Shown here: positions 1-14,100 of the stretch, one piece after another
How the letters are laid out: each line of letters starts with the position of its first letter
How positions within the stretch are numbered: position 1 is the first letter of the stretch
Origin: Hypomyces perniciosus
Lineage: Eukaryota > Ascomycota > Sordariomycetes > Hypocreales > Hypocreaceae
Reading direction: 5' to 3'
Assembly (NCBI GenBank): GCA_008477525.1
Contig: SPDT01000005.1
Span: forward strand, 4,216,001-4,280,000
DNA: 64,000 bases
Translations under genes and position numbers: made by a program
The notes under the pieces: generated by a model
Database searches by the model: none
What the model was told of the DNA's origin: nothing
Seen by the model: the letters and a program-made list of their open reading frames with translations, nothing else

Positions 1-1768
1 TTAATTTTAGCAGCAGGCTTAGCTTTATTTTTTATTTTAATAGTAGTGTTTTAATAGATAAACGCCTGCGTTTTAAGTTTAATATAAATATTACTAGTAT
101 CGCCAGGGTGATTGTTATAGGCGGGGGATAGTAATTAGGCCTTTAGTTTACGGCTAAACCTTATACTGCCGGAAACTCTTTTATTATATAAATTCCTAAG
201 TGCCTTTAGGTCTATTATTAGTTTTAGGTTTTAAATACTGCTTTAAATTAATAAGTAAAAGTTTTAATTAATATTAACTAAAGACAGCACTTTTTAGATA
301 TTAAGGTTTTTTATTATAGTTAATAGCTTAAATACTTTACTACTGCCTATATACTTAGCGGCCCCTTTAAGTATATTAATAATAAGGTTTAAGTAATACT
401 TTAAAATAATATTAAATATAGCAGTCTTTTAAGCCTAATCTAAGCTAAGTTTAATAGTATAGATATAAATAAGGGGGATAGATAAGCCTAGGGCCACTAT
501 TATACTATTAGGCAAAGTTATTAAGGTCAGTATCCTTTAGTGGATATTAACTATTTTAAAGATGAGCCTTATAGCCTGCTACGCTATAGTAGAGTTTGAA
601 CTATTAGCAATTATAAATGCCTTGAAAAGGTTAAGGTTTAGTAAAATAGTAAAGATAGTCTTACTCTTTATAAGGTTAATAAAATATATACTATTATGCT
701 GCTATTTAAAGGTAAGCTTGCTGGTATCCCTTACAATAAAGTCTATAAAGCCGGAAATTGTATAGTATTCTATAATTTGCTTATATAAACTAGTCTTAAT
801 AAATAGATCTTATATACCTTTACTATACTATACCTTAAGCTTAATTACATTAGCTTTATAGTACTTAAAGGGCTAGCTGTCTTTCTAGAATAAGTATAAA
901 TAGCCTTATATATCCTATAATTAATTAAATAAGGGTATAGCGTTTACTATAAAGGTAAAACTATAAAAGAGTCTGCGGATTAGTTAATAGATTAATAACT
1001 GCTAATTCTTAACTATATATGCTTTATTATATATCATAATATTAAACGCAGCTCCTTGAAGCTTAAAACGCACCCTACTATTAACTAATATAAAGCCTTA
1101 TAAAAGCTCTTTGTCTGTAAAGAAAGCTAAAATTATTTTTATTTTTATTTCCCTATTACTGTCTACCTCCGCCTTTGCCTTATAGATAATATCATTAAGG
1201 TTAAGGTTACTTTTAGCCAATTTAGTAAAGTCTTTCTTAAAAAGCCTATACTATATTTTATAGGTTATTATCTGCCTTGTAATAATGGAATAAAATATAA
1301 TTAAAACTTATTGCAGAGTTTTAAGTTTATTAGAATTATACTATTACCTATTAATCTATACTTGCAATTATTAAATATTATTAAGTATATCCTTTTAACG
1401 TATATTATTATTAATACTGGCCTTAGTTCTATAATAAATAGTAATATTCACATATATACCCTCTTAAAATTGCGCTTTAATATAAATCTATTTAATAATA
1501 AATACTAGGCAAAAGATAATACTAGGGAAATACTTTAATTCACTATTAATAAACTCGTTTATTTTATTTTTAATAGACTTTTAAATCTTATTAACTAAAT
1601 TATATAAAGCGAGGAATATAGTAATAGTTTTTCTAAAACTATATTTATCTATAAAGATAACTGACTTTAAAGGACTATTTAATTAATGAATGATTTAATT
1701 AATACCTATTATTAAATTAAAGGTATAAATAATAAAAAAGGGAAATAAAAAAAAAGCTAACGGGTTTT
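1..1768. other. RIP-degraded repeat DNA, family unresolved
   Basis: This stretch is very AT-rich and full of TpA, with stop codons in all frames. Short open stretches such as 562-765 and 1,311-1,508 have no recognisable domain. Scattered plus-strand fragments look like former coding sequence whose CAG/CAA codons became TAG/TAA. It forms the left flank of the insertion site of element A and may belong to the same older element as 8,776-9,974, which A would then have split. No gene is supported here. Confidence 0.5.
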
Positions 1769-1930
1769 TATTACAGTATATAGAATAGCGGGTCAAGGTA
1801 ATATCTTTCTTATAGCTTAAACAAGGCAAGAAGCTATGAGAATATAGTTTAAAGGTATAGGACTAAGTCATTATATAAGGATGCATATAATACTAATAAG
1901 TTATCAGAGGGCAGGTTTAGTGCTGTAATA
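1769..1930 (-). repeat. 3' LTR of element A
   Basis: This 162-bp copy starts TATTACAG (a RIP-altered TG) and ends GCTGTAATA (a RIP-altered CA). It aligns over its whole length with 8,609-8,770. It abuts the minus-strand polypurine tract (GTACCCCCCCC on the plus strand). Confidence 0.88.
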
Positions 1931-4019
1931 GTACCCCCCCCTTTTAAACTCCATTTACCCCTAAATAGCTATTCCAAGACTATATATATTCCAATCCTCT
2001 TATTATATTAATTCTATTATAAACGGCTGCTGTATTGCAGGTTAAGCTAATTGGTTATCTTCCTCTTCTTAACCTAAGTAGGCGGGCTGGGGTTGTCAAG
2101 GTTTTTTATATAGTATTTTAAAAGGGCGGCGTCTTATCCTTTTAGGTCTTTCGCCGGTTACTAGGTTAATATATAATATTTCTAGGCTATATAATAGTAT
2201 AGGCTGTCTTTATTATAGCAGTTAAAGATTTTATTAAATTCCTACTTTTCTACTACTTTTTTTATTTTATTATCTCTTTTAAGGATTTATCTTTATATAT
2301 TTTTATTTTTTCGCTAATTAATAGCGTTTTATCCTGGTAAATATATATATTAGTTTACTTCATTAACTGCTAGTAGTTTAAAGAAAAAGTTATAAAATAC
2401 AGGGAAAATATAAATATAGTCAGGGAGTTTAAGTTAGTAAGCTTAAAGGTATATATCAAGGATTTTATATAGGCCTACCTATTTGTTATCTCTTTTCTTT
2501 ATTAGGCAGTTTATTTTAAGGTATTTAATCTTAACTATACTCTGTTGCCGACTATAAATTAATATAAATCCTCCTTTAATATATTAGCTGCAGCTTTATA
2601 TTCAGCCATTAATTATGCTATAAGGGCTTTTAATTAATTTAGGATTTATTAGAAATATTTAGTTATACTATTTATTTTATAAAAACTCCTTTTTTAAGTA
2701 ATAAATAGGTTTAGTAGGCAGGGGTTTAAAGGCTTAACTTTTAAATATAGGTAAAAACTATAATTTGCAAAAAACAGTAAAGTTCCTATTATTTTAAATA
2801 TTTATTATTTTAAGTAAATTCTATAAATAGTAATTAGTTTATTTAATTATTTTAATAAAGATTTATAAACTGCCTAAAGTACTACTTTACCTTTATGTTT
2901 AACTGTTTAGTTTAGCTATTAATTTTTAAATAATAGGTTAAAGAATATTTAAAGTAAATTTTAAGTTATTAAAAAAGCTGTTTTTAAATTTTAAATATAA
3001 ACTAAATGCCATAATTTAATATAATTATTTTTAAGGCTTTATATAAAATATAAATATATAAAATAAAGGCATTAGGAAGTTCTTTAGCATTAAATATATA
3101 AGTATTAATAAAATAATATATTTTTATTAAGTAGTATATTATTATAAAGATATTTTTATAGATTAAGCCTTACTAGTTATAGTCAAGCAGTAATATAATA
3201 TAGTTTACTAAGATATTACTTTAGGCCTAGAATAGTACTAGGAATAGTTTCAGGAATCTTAAAAGAGTAGACCTGCTTAACTTTATTTAAAAGTATAGGT
3301 TACAGCCTTTAATAAAAGTATTAATATTAGCTAATATTTATAGCTATTAGTATATATAGTTAAAGAGGTCTAGCGTTTTTACTTATCTTAAGTATCCCTT
3401 TAGCCTAGAAAAGTATATTTAATATATAATTTATATCTTTACCTTATTTATTAATAAGAGGAAAAGTTATTCCTAGTAAAATATTTAGTTATTATAGATT
3501 TAAAAGTCTTATATTACTGCTTTTAAATTATTTTAAATACTTTTAGGCTATTATTAAACGGCTAGGTTTTAAAGCGCCTATATTATAATATTCGCTATAT
3601 ATAATATTCTATAGGCTTTATTGATTATTCTATTAATTAATATCTCTAGGTTTAGGATTAAAGTGCTAGTTATTATAGTAAGTAGGTTTTTATTATCTAT
3701 ATCTTTTATAATATTAATATAGGTATAGGGATTAAAATGGCTTTCTGAAAGTAAGGTTTTCTTTTTTTCTTTTAATCGGGTATTATCTTAGTTTAACGTT
3801 ACTGGGATATTTTAAAATCTCCTGTTTAATATATTAAGCTTTACTAATTTCAATTTAAGCCAGTAAATAATCTAGAAATTATATTAAGATTAAAATTTAA
3901 ACTAATAGATTTATTTTTAATTTAATGCTTTAATAGTTATAAAGTATTTTAAGTTTTTATAATCTATAATAATCTCGAATTTATTTTCTGCGCTTTAAAG
4001 CTTAGAGCGCTATTCTTTT

Positions 4020-4750
4020 AATAATTTAATAATAGCTAGCAGTTCTTTATTATAAATCTTATAATTACATTTAATAAATAAATACTTTAATAAAAAGTAT
4101 ACTATTAGTTGCAAAATATTATTTTTATTATATTAAGAGAGAATACTACTAGATATTTAGTTTAAAGTATTTACTTCTAGGACTATCTTTTTATTATAGT
4201 TGAAAAAGGTAAGGATTAAGGCCGTTATAAACAAGGTTTTAAAATACTCGAATACAGCAGTATAAAGTTCTATTTAATTCTATACTATATCCTTTTTTAA
4301 AAGGCTATTTAAAGGTTTATAAATATTAAAAAGTCTTTAATAAACTGCGAATAGAAATTTATAAAGCTTAAAAAGTATTAGCGTTTATAGAGGTTTAAAG
4401 GTCTTTTTTAATTTATAACTGCAGCTATTTTTTAAAGTTTATTTTAATACTATTGCTTATAATAATTAAGTTAAAGTATTTTATTCATATTATCTTAAAT
4501 TTATATTTTTTATATTAACTTAAAGGCTTATATTAATTAATTGATTTATAACTTTTTATATATATTAATAGTATTCCTTTTATATAGTTAAGTAGATTAA
4601 AATATTATTAAAGTAAGTTATATAAATCTTATTAAGTAAATTATATAAAGTATAGTTAATATAGTATTAAAAAAAAGCTAGGGAATTATAAAGACTAAAA
4701 GGTATAATAAAGGTTTTAAATGACCTAAACTAGGTTATAAATACTATCTT
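4020..4750 (-). pseudogene. Reverse transcriptase/RNase H remnant of element A
   Basis: On the minus strand, 4,684-4,748 translates to a decayed version of the gypsy RT block that precedes the catalytic site (pattern FRSFKTFIIPFSLYN, matching the family's F-G-F-xx-L-V-M-P-F-G-L-T-N). Positions 4,026-4,073 give KCNYKIYNKELLAI, the signature block of gypsy RNase H around a catalytic Asp, here changed to Asn. Order on the minus strand is RT then RNase H, as in Ty3/gypsy Pol. Stops of the TAA/TAG type, consistent with CAA/CAG or TGG decay, break the frame. The fragment is a relic and cannot encode an active enzyme. Family assignment rests on these two blocks and on the matching blocks in element B. 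Confidence 0.75.
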
Positions 4751-5440
4751 TATTTATATCCATTTATAGTTTTAAGTTTATTAAAGGCAGTTATTATATC
4801 CAGTTTAATATAAAATTTAATATTGCATAAAGTATTTAATATTTCCTAGATTAGCAGTAATAAATAGCAATTCTTTATAGTAATATTATTAAGGCTTTAA
4901 TAGTTTTAATAAATATAAACGCCTCTTTTAGGTTTTACAGTAAAGAGTAAAGAGGCAGTATATTTTACTTTAAATTCTTCAATAAATCCTTTAGCTAAGT
5001 TTTTATCTAGCAATTTTTTTATAACCTAGAGTTCCTTTAATAATATTCAGCGGTTTTTTTAATATAATAGTTTTTTCTTTTATAGATACTTAATTTTATA
5101 GTCTTATAATCTTTTAAAGGGAAGTTTATTTACTAACTATAAAAAGAAGCTAATAATTTTATCTTATAGTTAATTAAAAAATTTCTTTTAAATATTACTT
5201 TTTATTAATTTTAGCTTTATGTATATAAATTTATTAATATTAGACTTTCATATCCTTTAAAGGTGCTCTCTGCTATAGCAGTATATAAAGAAATTATAAA
5301 AAGTTATAGGGAATAATACTTATACTATTATAAAGCTGCTTTATCTTTATAATATATTTGTAAAAGTATTTTTATTAAGCTTTAGTAGTTAATATACTTT
5401 ATATTCCTGCTTTTATATATTTTCTGTCAGGTTTACCTAG

Positions 5441-5848
5441 TTTGTCGAGGGGGAATTGGCACTCCAAAACACACACACAACACACACACACACCCACACA
5501 CAACGACTGGTATCGAGCGCGGGAACCGCGTTCCTGACAGAACCACGAAGCGGCGATTGAGTAATGTAGGGGCTAAAAAGATACTGCGGATCATTTGATC
5601 ATGATGCCGGCAGCCAAAAGCAACCAACGGTTACCTTCATACGCCTCAGCGACTGTGTTCTCACAGGTGGGGTTATGTGTTGAAGGGGGAAGAAGGTTGT
5701 TGTTTATTAAACTAGGTCTATCTATATGTCTTTATACTCCCGTACTTTCCTAATCCAGTAGCTGCTTAAATAAGCAGCCAACCTTTCTCGGGTAAGCTAA
5801 CAAGAAAAAAATGCTGGTGCGTTGGGCATGTCAGTTACCCCCGACAAA
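5441..5848 (+). mobile_element. Short terminal-inverted-repeat element, copy 1 (least mutated)
   Basis: This ~408-bp unit starts TTTGTCGAGGGGG and ends CCCCCGACAAA, which are near-perfect inverted repeats. It is flanked on both sides by CTAG (which contains TA), so the target duplication may be TA or CTAG. Two further copies occur at 18,077-18,486 and 19,484-19,882. No transposase is encoded; it behaves like a MITE-type, non-autonomous element. A CA microsatellite (about 5,468-5,504) near the left end has become TA-rich in the other two copies, a direct picture of CpA-to-TpA change. It is inserted in element A. The alternative is a solo LTR of TGTCG...CGACA type, but the flanks do not give a matching 5-bp duplication. 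The strand is arbitrary. Confidence 0.75.
5468..5504. repeat. CA-dinucleotide microsatellite inside TIR element copy 1
   Basis: A mostly perfect CA run with a few interruptions. The homologous positions in copies 2 and 3 (about 18,105-18,135 and 19,505-19,530) read TATATA with residual CA, consistent with RIP of CpA dinucleotides. Confidence 0.85.
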
Positions 5849-8608
5849 CTAGGTTAATTTTATCTACTAGGCAGATAAGTCTTTATAGAAGTAGATAAAT
5901 AATATTATAGTGGATATTTAAATATCTGTTAGGTTAGGTTATTTATATAGCGTTACTGCTATAGGCTTATTAAGTATTAATATATTTAGTTTAAAGAGTT
6001 GCGCTAAGTTATATTAATATAGATATTAGTAGCTACCGGCTATAGGCGTTATTACGACTAGTGTTAAAGGCTTGTTTAATATTATTTATACTCTAGTCTC
6101 TAGTCCTTTATAGTTATTAGGTTAATAAATATAGTAGTAATTGTGCTTTAGTGTTAATATAAGGTTAATATATAGGTCCTTTTCTCCCTATTAAAGCATT
6201 ATTTCCTTTAATATATTTTTAATATAGGCTTAAAACCTGACTTTCTTTTTAACTTTCTTTTTTATCCTTTTTAATATATTATTTTATTTCTCGCTAATAG
6301 TATAAAGTGTTAACTTTAAGGGTTTGCCTAAAATATTAATATTATATAAGATAGTTATTAGGCTAGGAATTATTAATGCAGTATAAGTTTAAAGGCAATA
6401 ATTTATTAAATAATATTATAAGTTAAAGGTAACTATTAATATAGGCCAGTTAATATTAAGATTATATTGCTATAGCTACAGTATTTTAAAGATAAAAGGG
6501 TTGTAATCTAAAAGATTAGTAATAAAAAATATATATAGCTTTCTGTATTTTTATTTATTTATTTCTAGGATTATATAGTTAATAAGCTATACTACTGCTT
6601 TACTATTAGTTAAAATAAAGCTCTTTAATTTAAGTAATTATATTATTAGGATTTAGGACTTTTAAAGAAAATTCTAGTCTATAAAGCTTTATATTAAACA
6701 GCTATTATTAATAAAGGTTAATATAGTTACCAGTAAATGCGCAAGAAATAGTATAGTATAAATAAATAGTAATTTACTATTTATAGTATTTAGAATTAAC
6801 AGTTTATTATTAATAATAATCTATTATATTTATAAAGGTATTAGGTTTATAGGCTATTTTAATATTCTATTATACTTTTCAATACTATATTATTAACAAG
6901 CTATTCTTTTCCCTGCCTTCATATATTAAAGGTTATATTTTTATAAGTAAATATATCGCTAAAGGTAATTAATCTTTTAATAAAGCTAGCTTTGTTAATA
7001 TAGTATTGGAATAGGTGTTTGTAATATAATAAGTTATTTCTTTAAGCTAGGAAATATTAATATTATAGGAATTAAGGAATAGAAATTTATACTGCTGGTA
7101 TACCTTTTCTTTAGCTTCAAGTATATACCCTGCCTTAAAGCGCTATAGTGCTATTACTTTAATATATTCTGCGTTTTAAAAAGCTGCTACTATATCCCTG
7201 TAAAGTTTAAGGTTTTATAGTATTAACTTTCTACTTTTTTATATAGTTATTAACTATATATTAACTATTATAGTAGTAGTATAGGTTATAGAGTTATTAG
7301 TATTTTTTATATTATAAAGTAAAAGATATAGTATTTAACTATATAGGATTGCTTATATCTTTTTACTTTAAAAGCTTTAGTTTATTGTAAGGCAGGGCTT
7401 ATTAAAGAGTATAGTTACTATTTAGCTTTTAAACTTACAGTTGCCTTTAAATTTAATCCAATAGGCTTACTTTTTAAAATTATTATAAACTTTCTAACAA
7501 AAAATTCTTTAAACAGACTAGTTATTTTTATTTATAGGTTTATTGCTTTTATTAGTAAAGACAGTAATTATTTCTTTAAATACTTTAAAGTAAAAGGTAT
7601 TAACCTTTTAAGTATTTATTTTATTAGTTTAGGCTACTAGTTTATAAAACTTAGTAATAAAGTTTTAGAATAGTGTATTTACTATATAATAGGTATTAAA
7701 CTTTTAAGTAGCGGATTATAAAAGGTTAAAAGTTTTATACTATAAGTCTAGGAATTTAATAAAAGTTTTACTATTTTTTTATTTTTATATTAAATAATTT
7801 TTTTATTATAATAGAATTAAGTGCCTTTTATATTAAATTATAAGTATTACTATTTAATTAACTATTAATATAAAGGATATATTTATATAAAGTATTAAAG
7901 TATTTAATATTAATTATAATATTATACAGTATAGTAAAACGCTAGTTTATATATTTCTATTAATAGGTTTTTATATTTTTATCTTTAATATTAAATATAT
8001 CTTTAAGGTTATTAGTTTAATATTTTAAAATATTATTACGTTTAGTTTCAATAAGTTTATTAATTATATTACTTTACCTTTAGACTTTATATTAAGTAAG
8101 CTTTAAGTCTTTAATAATAATAGTATTTTTAGTCTTTTTTTATTTTAAGGCTATATTAAAGTTATACTTTTAATTCTCAAAGTCGTTAAAGATAATATTA
8201 AAGAACTGCTTAAGTTTTAGCATTTAAAGCTGTAGGAGTAGGTTATAATTGTTATTATAAGCTTTTAGGATAATATAAATATAAAGCTAATTATAGAAGT
8301 AATTAATGAGTTTTACTTTTTAATTAAAGTCCTTTTTATACTGTTTATTTTTACTTTAATATTCTTAGGTTAAATATAAGCTAAGGAATTAAGTTTAGGC
8401 TAAAAGGTTAAGTTAAAGTGTATTTTTTGCTGCAGGGATATAAGCTTTTAGGCTTAAAGGTCTTGCTATAGTTAAGGATTAGTAAATTTCCTGTAGGATA
8501 TAAGGCTTTTTATAATATTGCAATTAAGCTATTAGCGACTTTATTAATCTTTTCAGGCAAGGTTAAGGGTTAAAGGTAATAGTGCAGTTATTATAGGAAA
8601 GTATAAAC

Positions 8609-8770
8609 TATTATAGTATATAGAACAGCAGGTTAAGGTAATATCTTTATTATGCCTTAAATAAAGTAAAAAGCTATAAGAATATGGTTTAAAGGTATAG
8701 GATTAAGTTGTTATATAAGGATATATATAATACCAATAAGTTATTAGAGGGCAGGTTTAGTGCTGTAATA
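8609..8770 (-). repeat. 5' LTR of element A
   Basis: This is the second 162-bp LTR. The bases just inside it (plus strand GTATAAAC, 8,601-8,608) are shared with the equivalent place in element B (34,600-34,607), so they probably belong to the primer-binding region (GTTTATAC on the minus strand). The right flank is the GTTTT target duplication. Confidence 0.88.
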
Positions 8771-9979
8771 GTTTTTAATCTATAAACTAGGTCTAGACTA
8801 TAGATTAAAAATATATATTAACGCAAGATTTATTAATTAGCTAATAAGGTTTAAGGACTTTTATATTTAAAGCAGTATTAAAGACTTAAGGGTTTTTTTA
8901 ATTTATAATACTAAACTGCTTACAAATAGTTTTCAGCTTTTCTTTCTTAAAGAGGAATATCCCTATAAAGTCCCTGTTTTAGTATAATTTATTTATATAG
9001 CTATTAGCCGCGCAATTAATACTACTAATAATATTTAGCTCTATATTTTTAATAATTAATTTTAGCTATTAGTTATATTGCTTTTTGCCTGTATTATGTA
9101 AAGATAAGCCGCTATTTTTAGCTAAGTAATTATTATATTTAACATTTACCTAAGACTGCAGCTATTTAAGCAGGGTATTAATATAGGTATTATTAAAAGG
9201 CAGAGGCTATATAATACTGCAGTTGCGTTTAATATATTTTTTAATATCAATAGGCCTAGCGAAGCTGTTAAGGGTATTAATAAAGCAGTTATATAATATA
9301 TCTATAAAAGGCATCTTATTATAGTCCTTATCTATATTAAAAAATCTCTAAAACTTAATAAAGTCAGCTAAGTTTATAAGATCTTTTTTTAAAAAGCCTA
9401 AGACACTCCTAAGTGAATCTAGGATCTTAAATAAAAGGTTAAATACTGTAATAAAATCGGTAAACTAAGTTATTGAATTAAGAGTTTTAACAGTATAGGT
9501 ATCTATAATATAGCTATACTAAATAGCTGCATTTAAGCGAAAAGACTTCTAATTAAACGGAGGCCTACCCTTTTAAAACTTAATAAATAGTATAATAGTT
9601 AATGCAATTTACTATATATTATAATAGTAACCCTAAATAATATCTTTACTAGGCTGTGATAGGATATAGTATAAAAATTGCTTAGGGAAAGTAATAAAAA
9701 GTTAGTATACTATAGTAATAATAGATATAGATATAGAGCAGGCATTAATACTTTTATTATATATATTAAAGGGGTTAGCTGGCTTATAGGTGCTCTAGAG
9801 GATAATTACCCTAGGTATTATATTAAGGTTTTGCTATAGATTTAGGAAATATATATTAATTAAAAGGAGGTTATTAAGAATCTTTCGCGTCTAGTCTAAT
9901 TTAACCTCTCCGCCTTTATTCTTTACTAATTATTAAATAAAGAGATAGGTAAACCATAGGCCTAGGATAGTATATTAAT
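8771..9979. other. RIP-degraded DNA between elements A and E, family unresolved
   Basis: Very AT-rich. Plus-strand reading of about 8,900-9,600 gives a long frame interrupted mainly by TAG and TAA, so it is probably a dead transposon ORF, but no diagnostic motif could be named. TTAAT at 9,975-9,979 precedes the element E LTR and may be one half of its target duplication. Confidence 0.45.
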
Positions 9980-10245
9980 TGTAATAGAGCGCAGCACAGC
10001 TATATAAAGTATAGAGAGATAGGAAACAAAGCTTGATTCTATAAAAGAGAATATACTATAGTGGCCTCGCTATATATATATATAGCTAACATAAAAAAGA
10101 AGCTGTATATAGGCGCTTTATAAGCGCCTATATAGTCTAATATATCGCTTACGCGATATATATATTAGCTTATATTTACTTATATAGTAAATAAAAGCTC
10201 CTTAGCGCTAATAAGCAGTAAAGCCTTAGCCTACTTAACCTAATA
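9980..10245 (-). repeat. 3' LTR of copia element E
   Basis: Reverse complement of the D-family LTR: it shares the GGTTAAGTAGGC start, the GCATAAGCGATATATTA palindromic core, the GAGAATATACTATAGTGG block and the TCTCTCTATACTTTATATAGC end with 46,924-47,197 and 53,318-53,592. It carries RIP-type changes. Confidence 0.85.
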
Positions 10246-10744
10246 TACCCCCTAATTAATAAAGCTATTCCTAGTACTTTATTAACTACTATCTTAATCT
10301 ATTTATAATATTATAATTAACTGGCTATACTTTTAAAGCCTCTTTTACTTAATTAAAAGCTTTTTATTATAAATATATATTAATATTTTATTATAACAGT
10401 AAAAAGAATATAAGCGCTATAGTTATTATTAATATATAATAATAAAAAGTTAAATAATAAAGCTCTTTAAATAAATAAATTAATTTTAAGTAGCTGAAAA
10501 TAAATATATTAACTGCCCTTAACTTTATTTTTTACTTTTCTTCTTTTATTATTAATATTATTATTAATATTAATAATAATATTAATAGCAGTATAGCCCC
10601 TGCTATAAATTTAATACTTTTAATTAATTCCCTTTATACTATATATTTATTAACTAACAGTAAAATCGCAAAAAAAGAATACTTTATTAATAAAGTATAG
10701 TTATAGTCGCCCTTTAAAGGTAGCTTATTATAGCGTTAATTGTC

Positions 10745-11110
10745 TTTAGGCGGCGACGCCTACTACTGCTTTTACACTGGCTCCTGCTCTAGCTTTTACT
10801 CCTACGCCTATACCAGCTAGTCTAACCCTTGTTAACCTTAGCTTTATCTATCCTGCAGTTATTACAGCTCTCGCCTATACAGCTCTTAATGTATACTATA
10901 CTACTACTACTTTAGCCCTTACCCCTATTACTGCTGCTACTACTTTAATAGCTACTTTTACAGTTACTTTTACTGCAGTTACTCTTATAGCTGCCTTTAC
11001 TTTTACCTTTATTACTGCCACTACCCCTATTACTATACTATTATCCCCTTTTTATAAAGGTTATTTAAAGTTAATAATCGCTAATAAAAAGGACTTCTTT
11101 TAATATATTT
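10745..11110 (-). pseudogene. Decayed alanine-rich C-terminal region of element E polyprotein
   Basis: The sequence is the reverse complement of the better preserved 52,441-52,819 tail in element D. Repeated GCT/GCA/GCC alanine codons of D appear here with C-to-T changes. No working frame remains. It marks the 3' end of the copia Pol frame on the minus strand. Confidence 0.65.
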
Positions 11111-14100
11111 CTATCGCTTACTTTTAGCAGTATATTATTTACTTTAATAATAATTATTAAAATACCTATTAATAAACTCCTTTTTAATTTGCTTATATTA
11201 TTTTATTTAATTATATACTTCATAATTATTTAATGCTTATATTAATTATATACTGGCTCTTTTAAACTATAAATAAGGATAATAATTAAATAAATATATT
11301 ATTTTTCCTTTATATATTTATAAGCTTATATAACTAAATAGTAATTTAATATAAAGAGGTATTATACTTTTCATTTAATTTATTAAAGGAGGAGGATTTA
11401 ATATACTTTAATAAAACTACTGCTTTAAGCAGTAATAATAATAATACCTTTTACGTGCAGGTATATAAAGGCTAGAAAGCTTTTAAAGACTAATTATTAT
11501 AGTAATAAGATATACCCTTTATAATAAATAGCGTATAGGCTAAAATTAACCAGTTTCCTATATTCTTATATATTCCACTTTAATAACTATATATCTATTA
11601 AATTTAATAGTATTTTAAAATAATTAAAGCACTATTATAATAAAGCTTTACTAAACCTATTAATATATATAAAATTAAGAAAAAAATAAAAAACTATAAA
11701 TAATCTTTTTAAATATTCCTATTACACCTATATATTTTTCGATATTAATATAATATAAGTAAATATTAATTTATATACTTTTTTTAATTATAAAGTATAT
11801 AGTTAATTAATTTTTATAATTAATATTCTAATTAACACTGAGTTTAAATTTTATCTCCTAGAAAAGGCAATATAAACCTATAGCCTCTTTTACTATTTAA
11901 ATAAAGGCAAATAGCTTAGCTTCTATTATAAATATACTAATAGTACTTTAGTGTATTATATTCTGTAGGATAAGGCTTAAAAAAGTATAATAAAATACTT
12001 TTAAAATAATCTCTAAGTATTTATATCATTAGCGAAAAAAGTATTACTTAAAGCAGTTAAAACTTATATTTCTCCTCGCTTTTTATCTTAAAAAGCTAAG
12101 AAATACTATATATATAAATAGCAGATTAGCTAGTTAACTGCTTTAAGGTACTTTCTATTAGGGTTAGTCAAAAACTATAATAAAGCTAAGGCGCAATAAG
12201 CTATATTAGGCCTTATTATAATAGTTATCTAAAGTATTAATTTTACTTTCTTTTAATATATTTTAATACGTAATTTTAAAGCTTATAATATACTTTTTTA
12301 AAGCTTTATAATAGGTATTAGAATTATAAAAAGCTATATTCCTTTATTAAGCCTAAATGATTTCGAAATTTTCTTAAAACAGGTTTTATAGGAAAAGTAT
12401 ATTTTATACTTTATATAGTTATAGGTAATCTTAATCTTTAAAACCTATTATATATCTGCTTTACTATAAAGCTTATACTTTACTTTTAAAGTATTTAATA
12501 GTTTAATATAAAAAGCTTTATTATGAAAAGGATCAAGCTTTTTAGAGTTTAATATTAACCTTTATTGCCTTAAAGTTAAAGATAATGTATTAAACTATAG
12601 CTCTAATAAGTCTTTTGGCCTATATAAGGCTTTAGCGAGCTTTAAATAAATATTTAGCTACTTAAAACCCTTAAAGAGCTTAAATATAACTAGTTTTAAG
12701 TTTTTATCCTTTAAAGCATTAAAAAAAAGTAATTTTAAGATTATACTACTTTAATTTAAAGTTCGATTTTACTGTAAAAGTAATAAGTATATAAAAAGAA
12801 TATACTGCTAATATAGCTGTATATATACTTTTTATAATAAAGCGCTTTTATAAATCCCTATAGACTATAAAATAAACTTTGCAGTATTTTAGATTTCTAC
12901 TTTAATTAAACCTATAAATAAAAACCTAATATATTAACAATAGCTTTATTATTGCGTTTAAGTATAATATCTTTTACTAGGTCCCTTTTATATATAAAGA
13001 ATTAATCTTATTGCACGCAGTTTATTTAAACTTATCTTTAAATAGGTATTTTATAAACTCCTTTTAGTCTTTTAATAGTTTTACTAAATCCTTTTAATAA
13101 ATAGTTAATTTATTAAAAGCTATACTTTTCTAAAAAAAAGATTTATAATTTATTACTATATTAGAAATAGTAAATACTATTTCTATACTTTCTAAATTAT
13201 TACTTATTAGCTTTTAATAATTAAGCAGCAGTTAATATAGCATTAAATTAAAAAGCCTAGTAATTATTACATATATATTAAGCTTATTATCTTTAAAAGT
13301 AGTATTTAAGGTGCGCGTTTTAATCTTATATATTAGGAAATACTTATTAACCTTTTTTGCAGGTTATTTCCCTTAAAGCCTTACATCTTTACAAGTATTA
13401 ATTACTGCTTTACTACTAAAGGGATTATTAGCTAGCATTTCTTTAAAGGTCTACTCTTTTATTATAAAAATAAAAGTAAACAAGTCTTTTATATACTAGT
13501 TTACTTTTAGCTTTAATAGGCTTTTCTTTTTTATTAGGTTATATACCTTTAATATATAAAGCTATTTTTCTACTTTATCCCTTTAATAGAGAGGGGTGAA
13601 TTATTTATAAAAGTATTGCTTAAAGTTCCTATTAATGCATTAATTTCTTTCAAAATTAACTCTTTTAAAGTAGCCTTTAATATTTAAAAGTTAAAAAATA
13701 CTTTTAGGTATATTAATAGCTTAGCTTAAGCAGTTATTAAACTAATTTTAATACTTTAAGGCTTATTTACCTTTAAAGGCAAGCTTTTTACTTCTTTATT
13801 ACTTAAAAAAGCATTTTTACTATAGGAATATATATTAAAAAAAGTATCAACTTTAATTCCTTTTTTTAACCTCCTTAAATAATTAATTTAATTAAACTAT
13901 AATAAATTTATTTATAATCGCTTTTTTACTGTTAAAGAAAGTATTTTTATTAAACTATATATTCTTTATAATAATTACTTTTACTCGGTAAGGTAATTAA
14001 ATATAATATATATTATTTGCAGTATATCTAATAAGGTATTTAATTAGTCCTTTGGGCTTAGTTTGAAATTCTCTTTTATTTTAGCTAGCCTTACAGTCTC

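Larger units (their letters stand above)
1769..8770 (-). mobile_element. LTR retrotransposon A (Ty3/gypsy-like, RIP-inactivated)
   Basis: Two direct 162-bp LTRs at 1,769-1,930 and 8,609-8,770 bound the element and are flanked by the identical 5-bp target duplication GTTTT (1,764-1,768 and 8,771-8,775). A run of C directly after the left LTR (from 1,933) is a polypurine tract on the minus strand, so the left LTR is the 3' LTR and transcription would run leftward. The interior carries minus-strand reverse transcriptase and RNase H traces near 4.0-4.75 kb. The two LTRs differ mostly by C/T and G/A changes in both directions, as expected if each copy was mutated separately by RIP. A TIR element at 5,441-5,848 is nested inside and is much less mutated, so it probably arrived later. 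LTR ends and polypurine tract resemble those of element B, so A and B are related families. No frame is open enough for a working Gag-Pol. Confidence 0.88.

Noticed and set aside
562..1508. Short ORFs at 562-765 and 1,311-1,508
   Set aside because: They consist of AT-rich codons only (Leu, Ile, Lys, Asn, Tyr) in RIP-degraded DNA, without motifs.
5433..5627. Minus-strand ORF with Cys-rich residues
   Set aside because: It spans the CA microsatellite of TIR element copy 1; its Cys/Val run is translated repeat. The counterpart ORFs at 17,919-18,194 and 19,340-19,534 come from the same cause.
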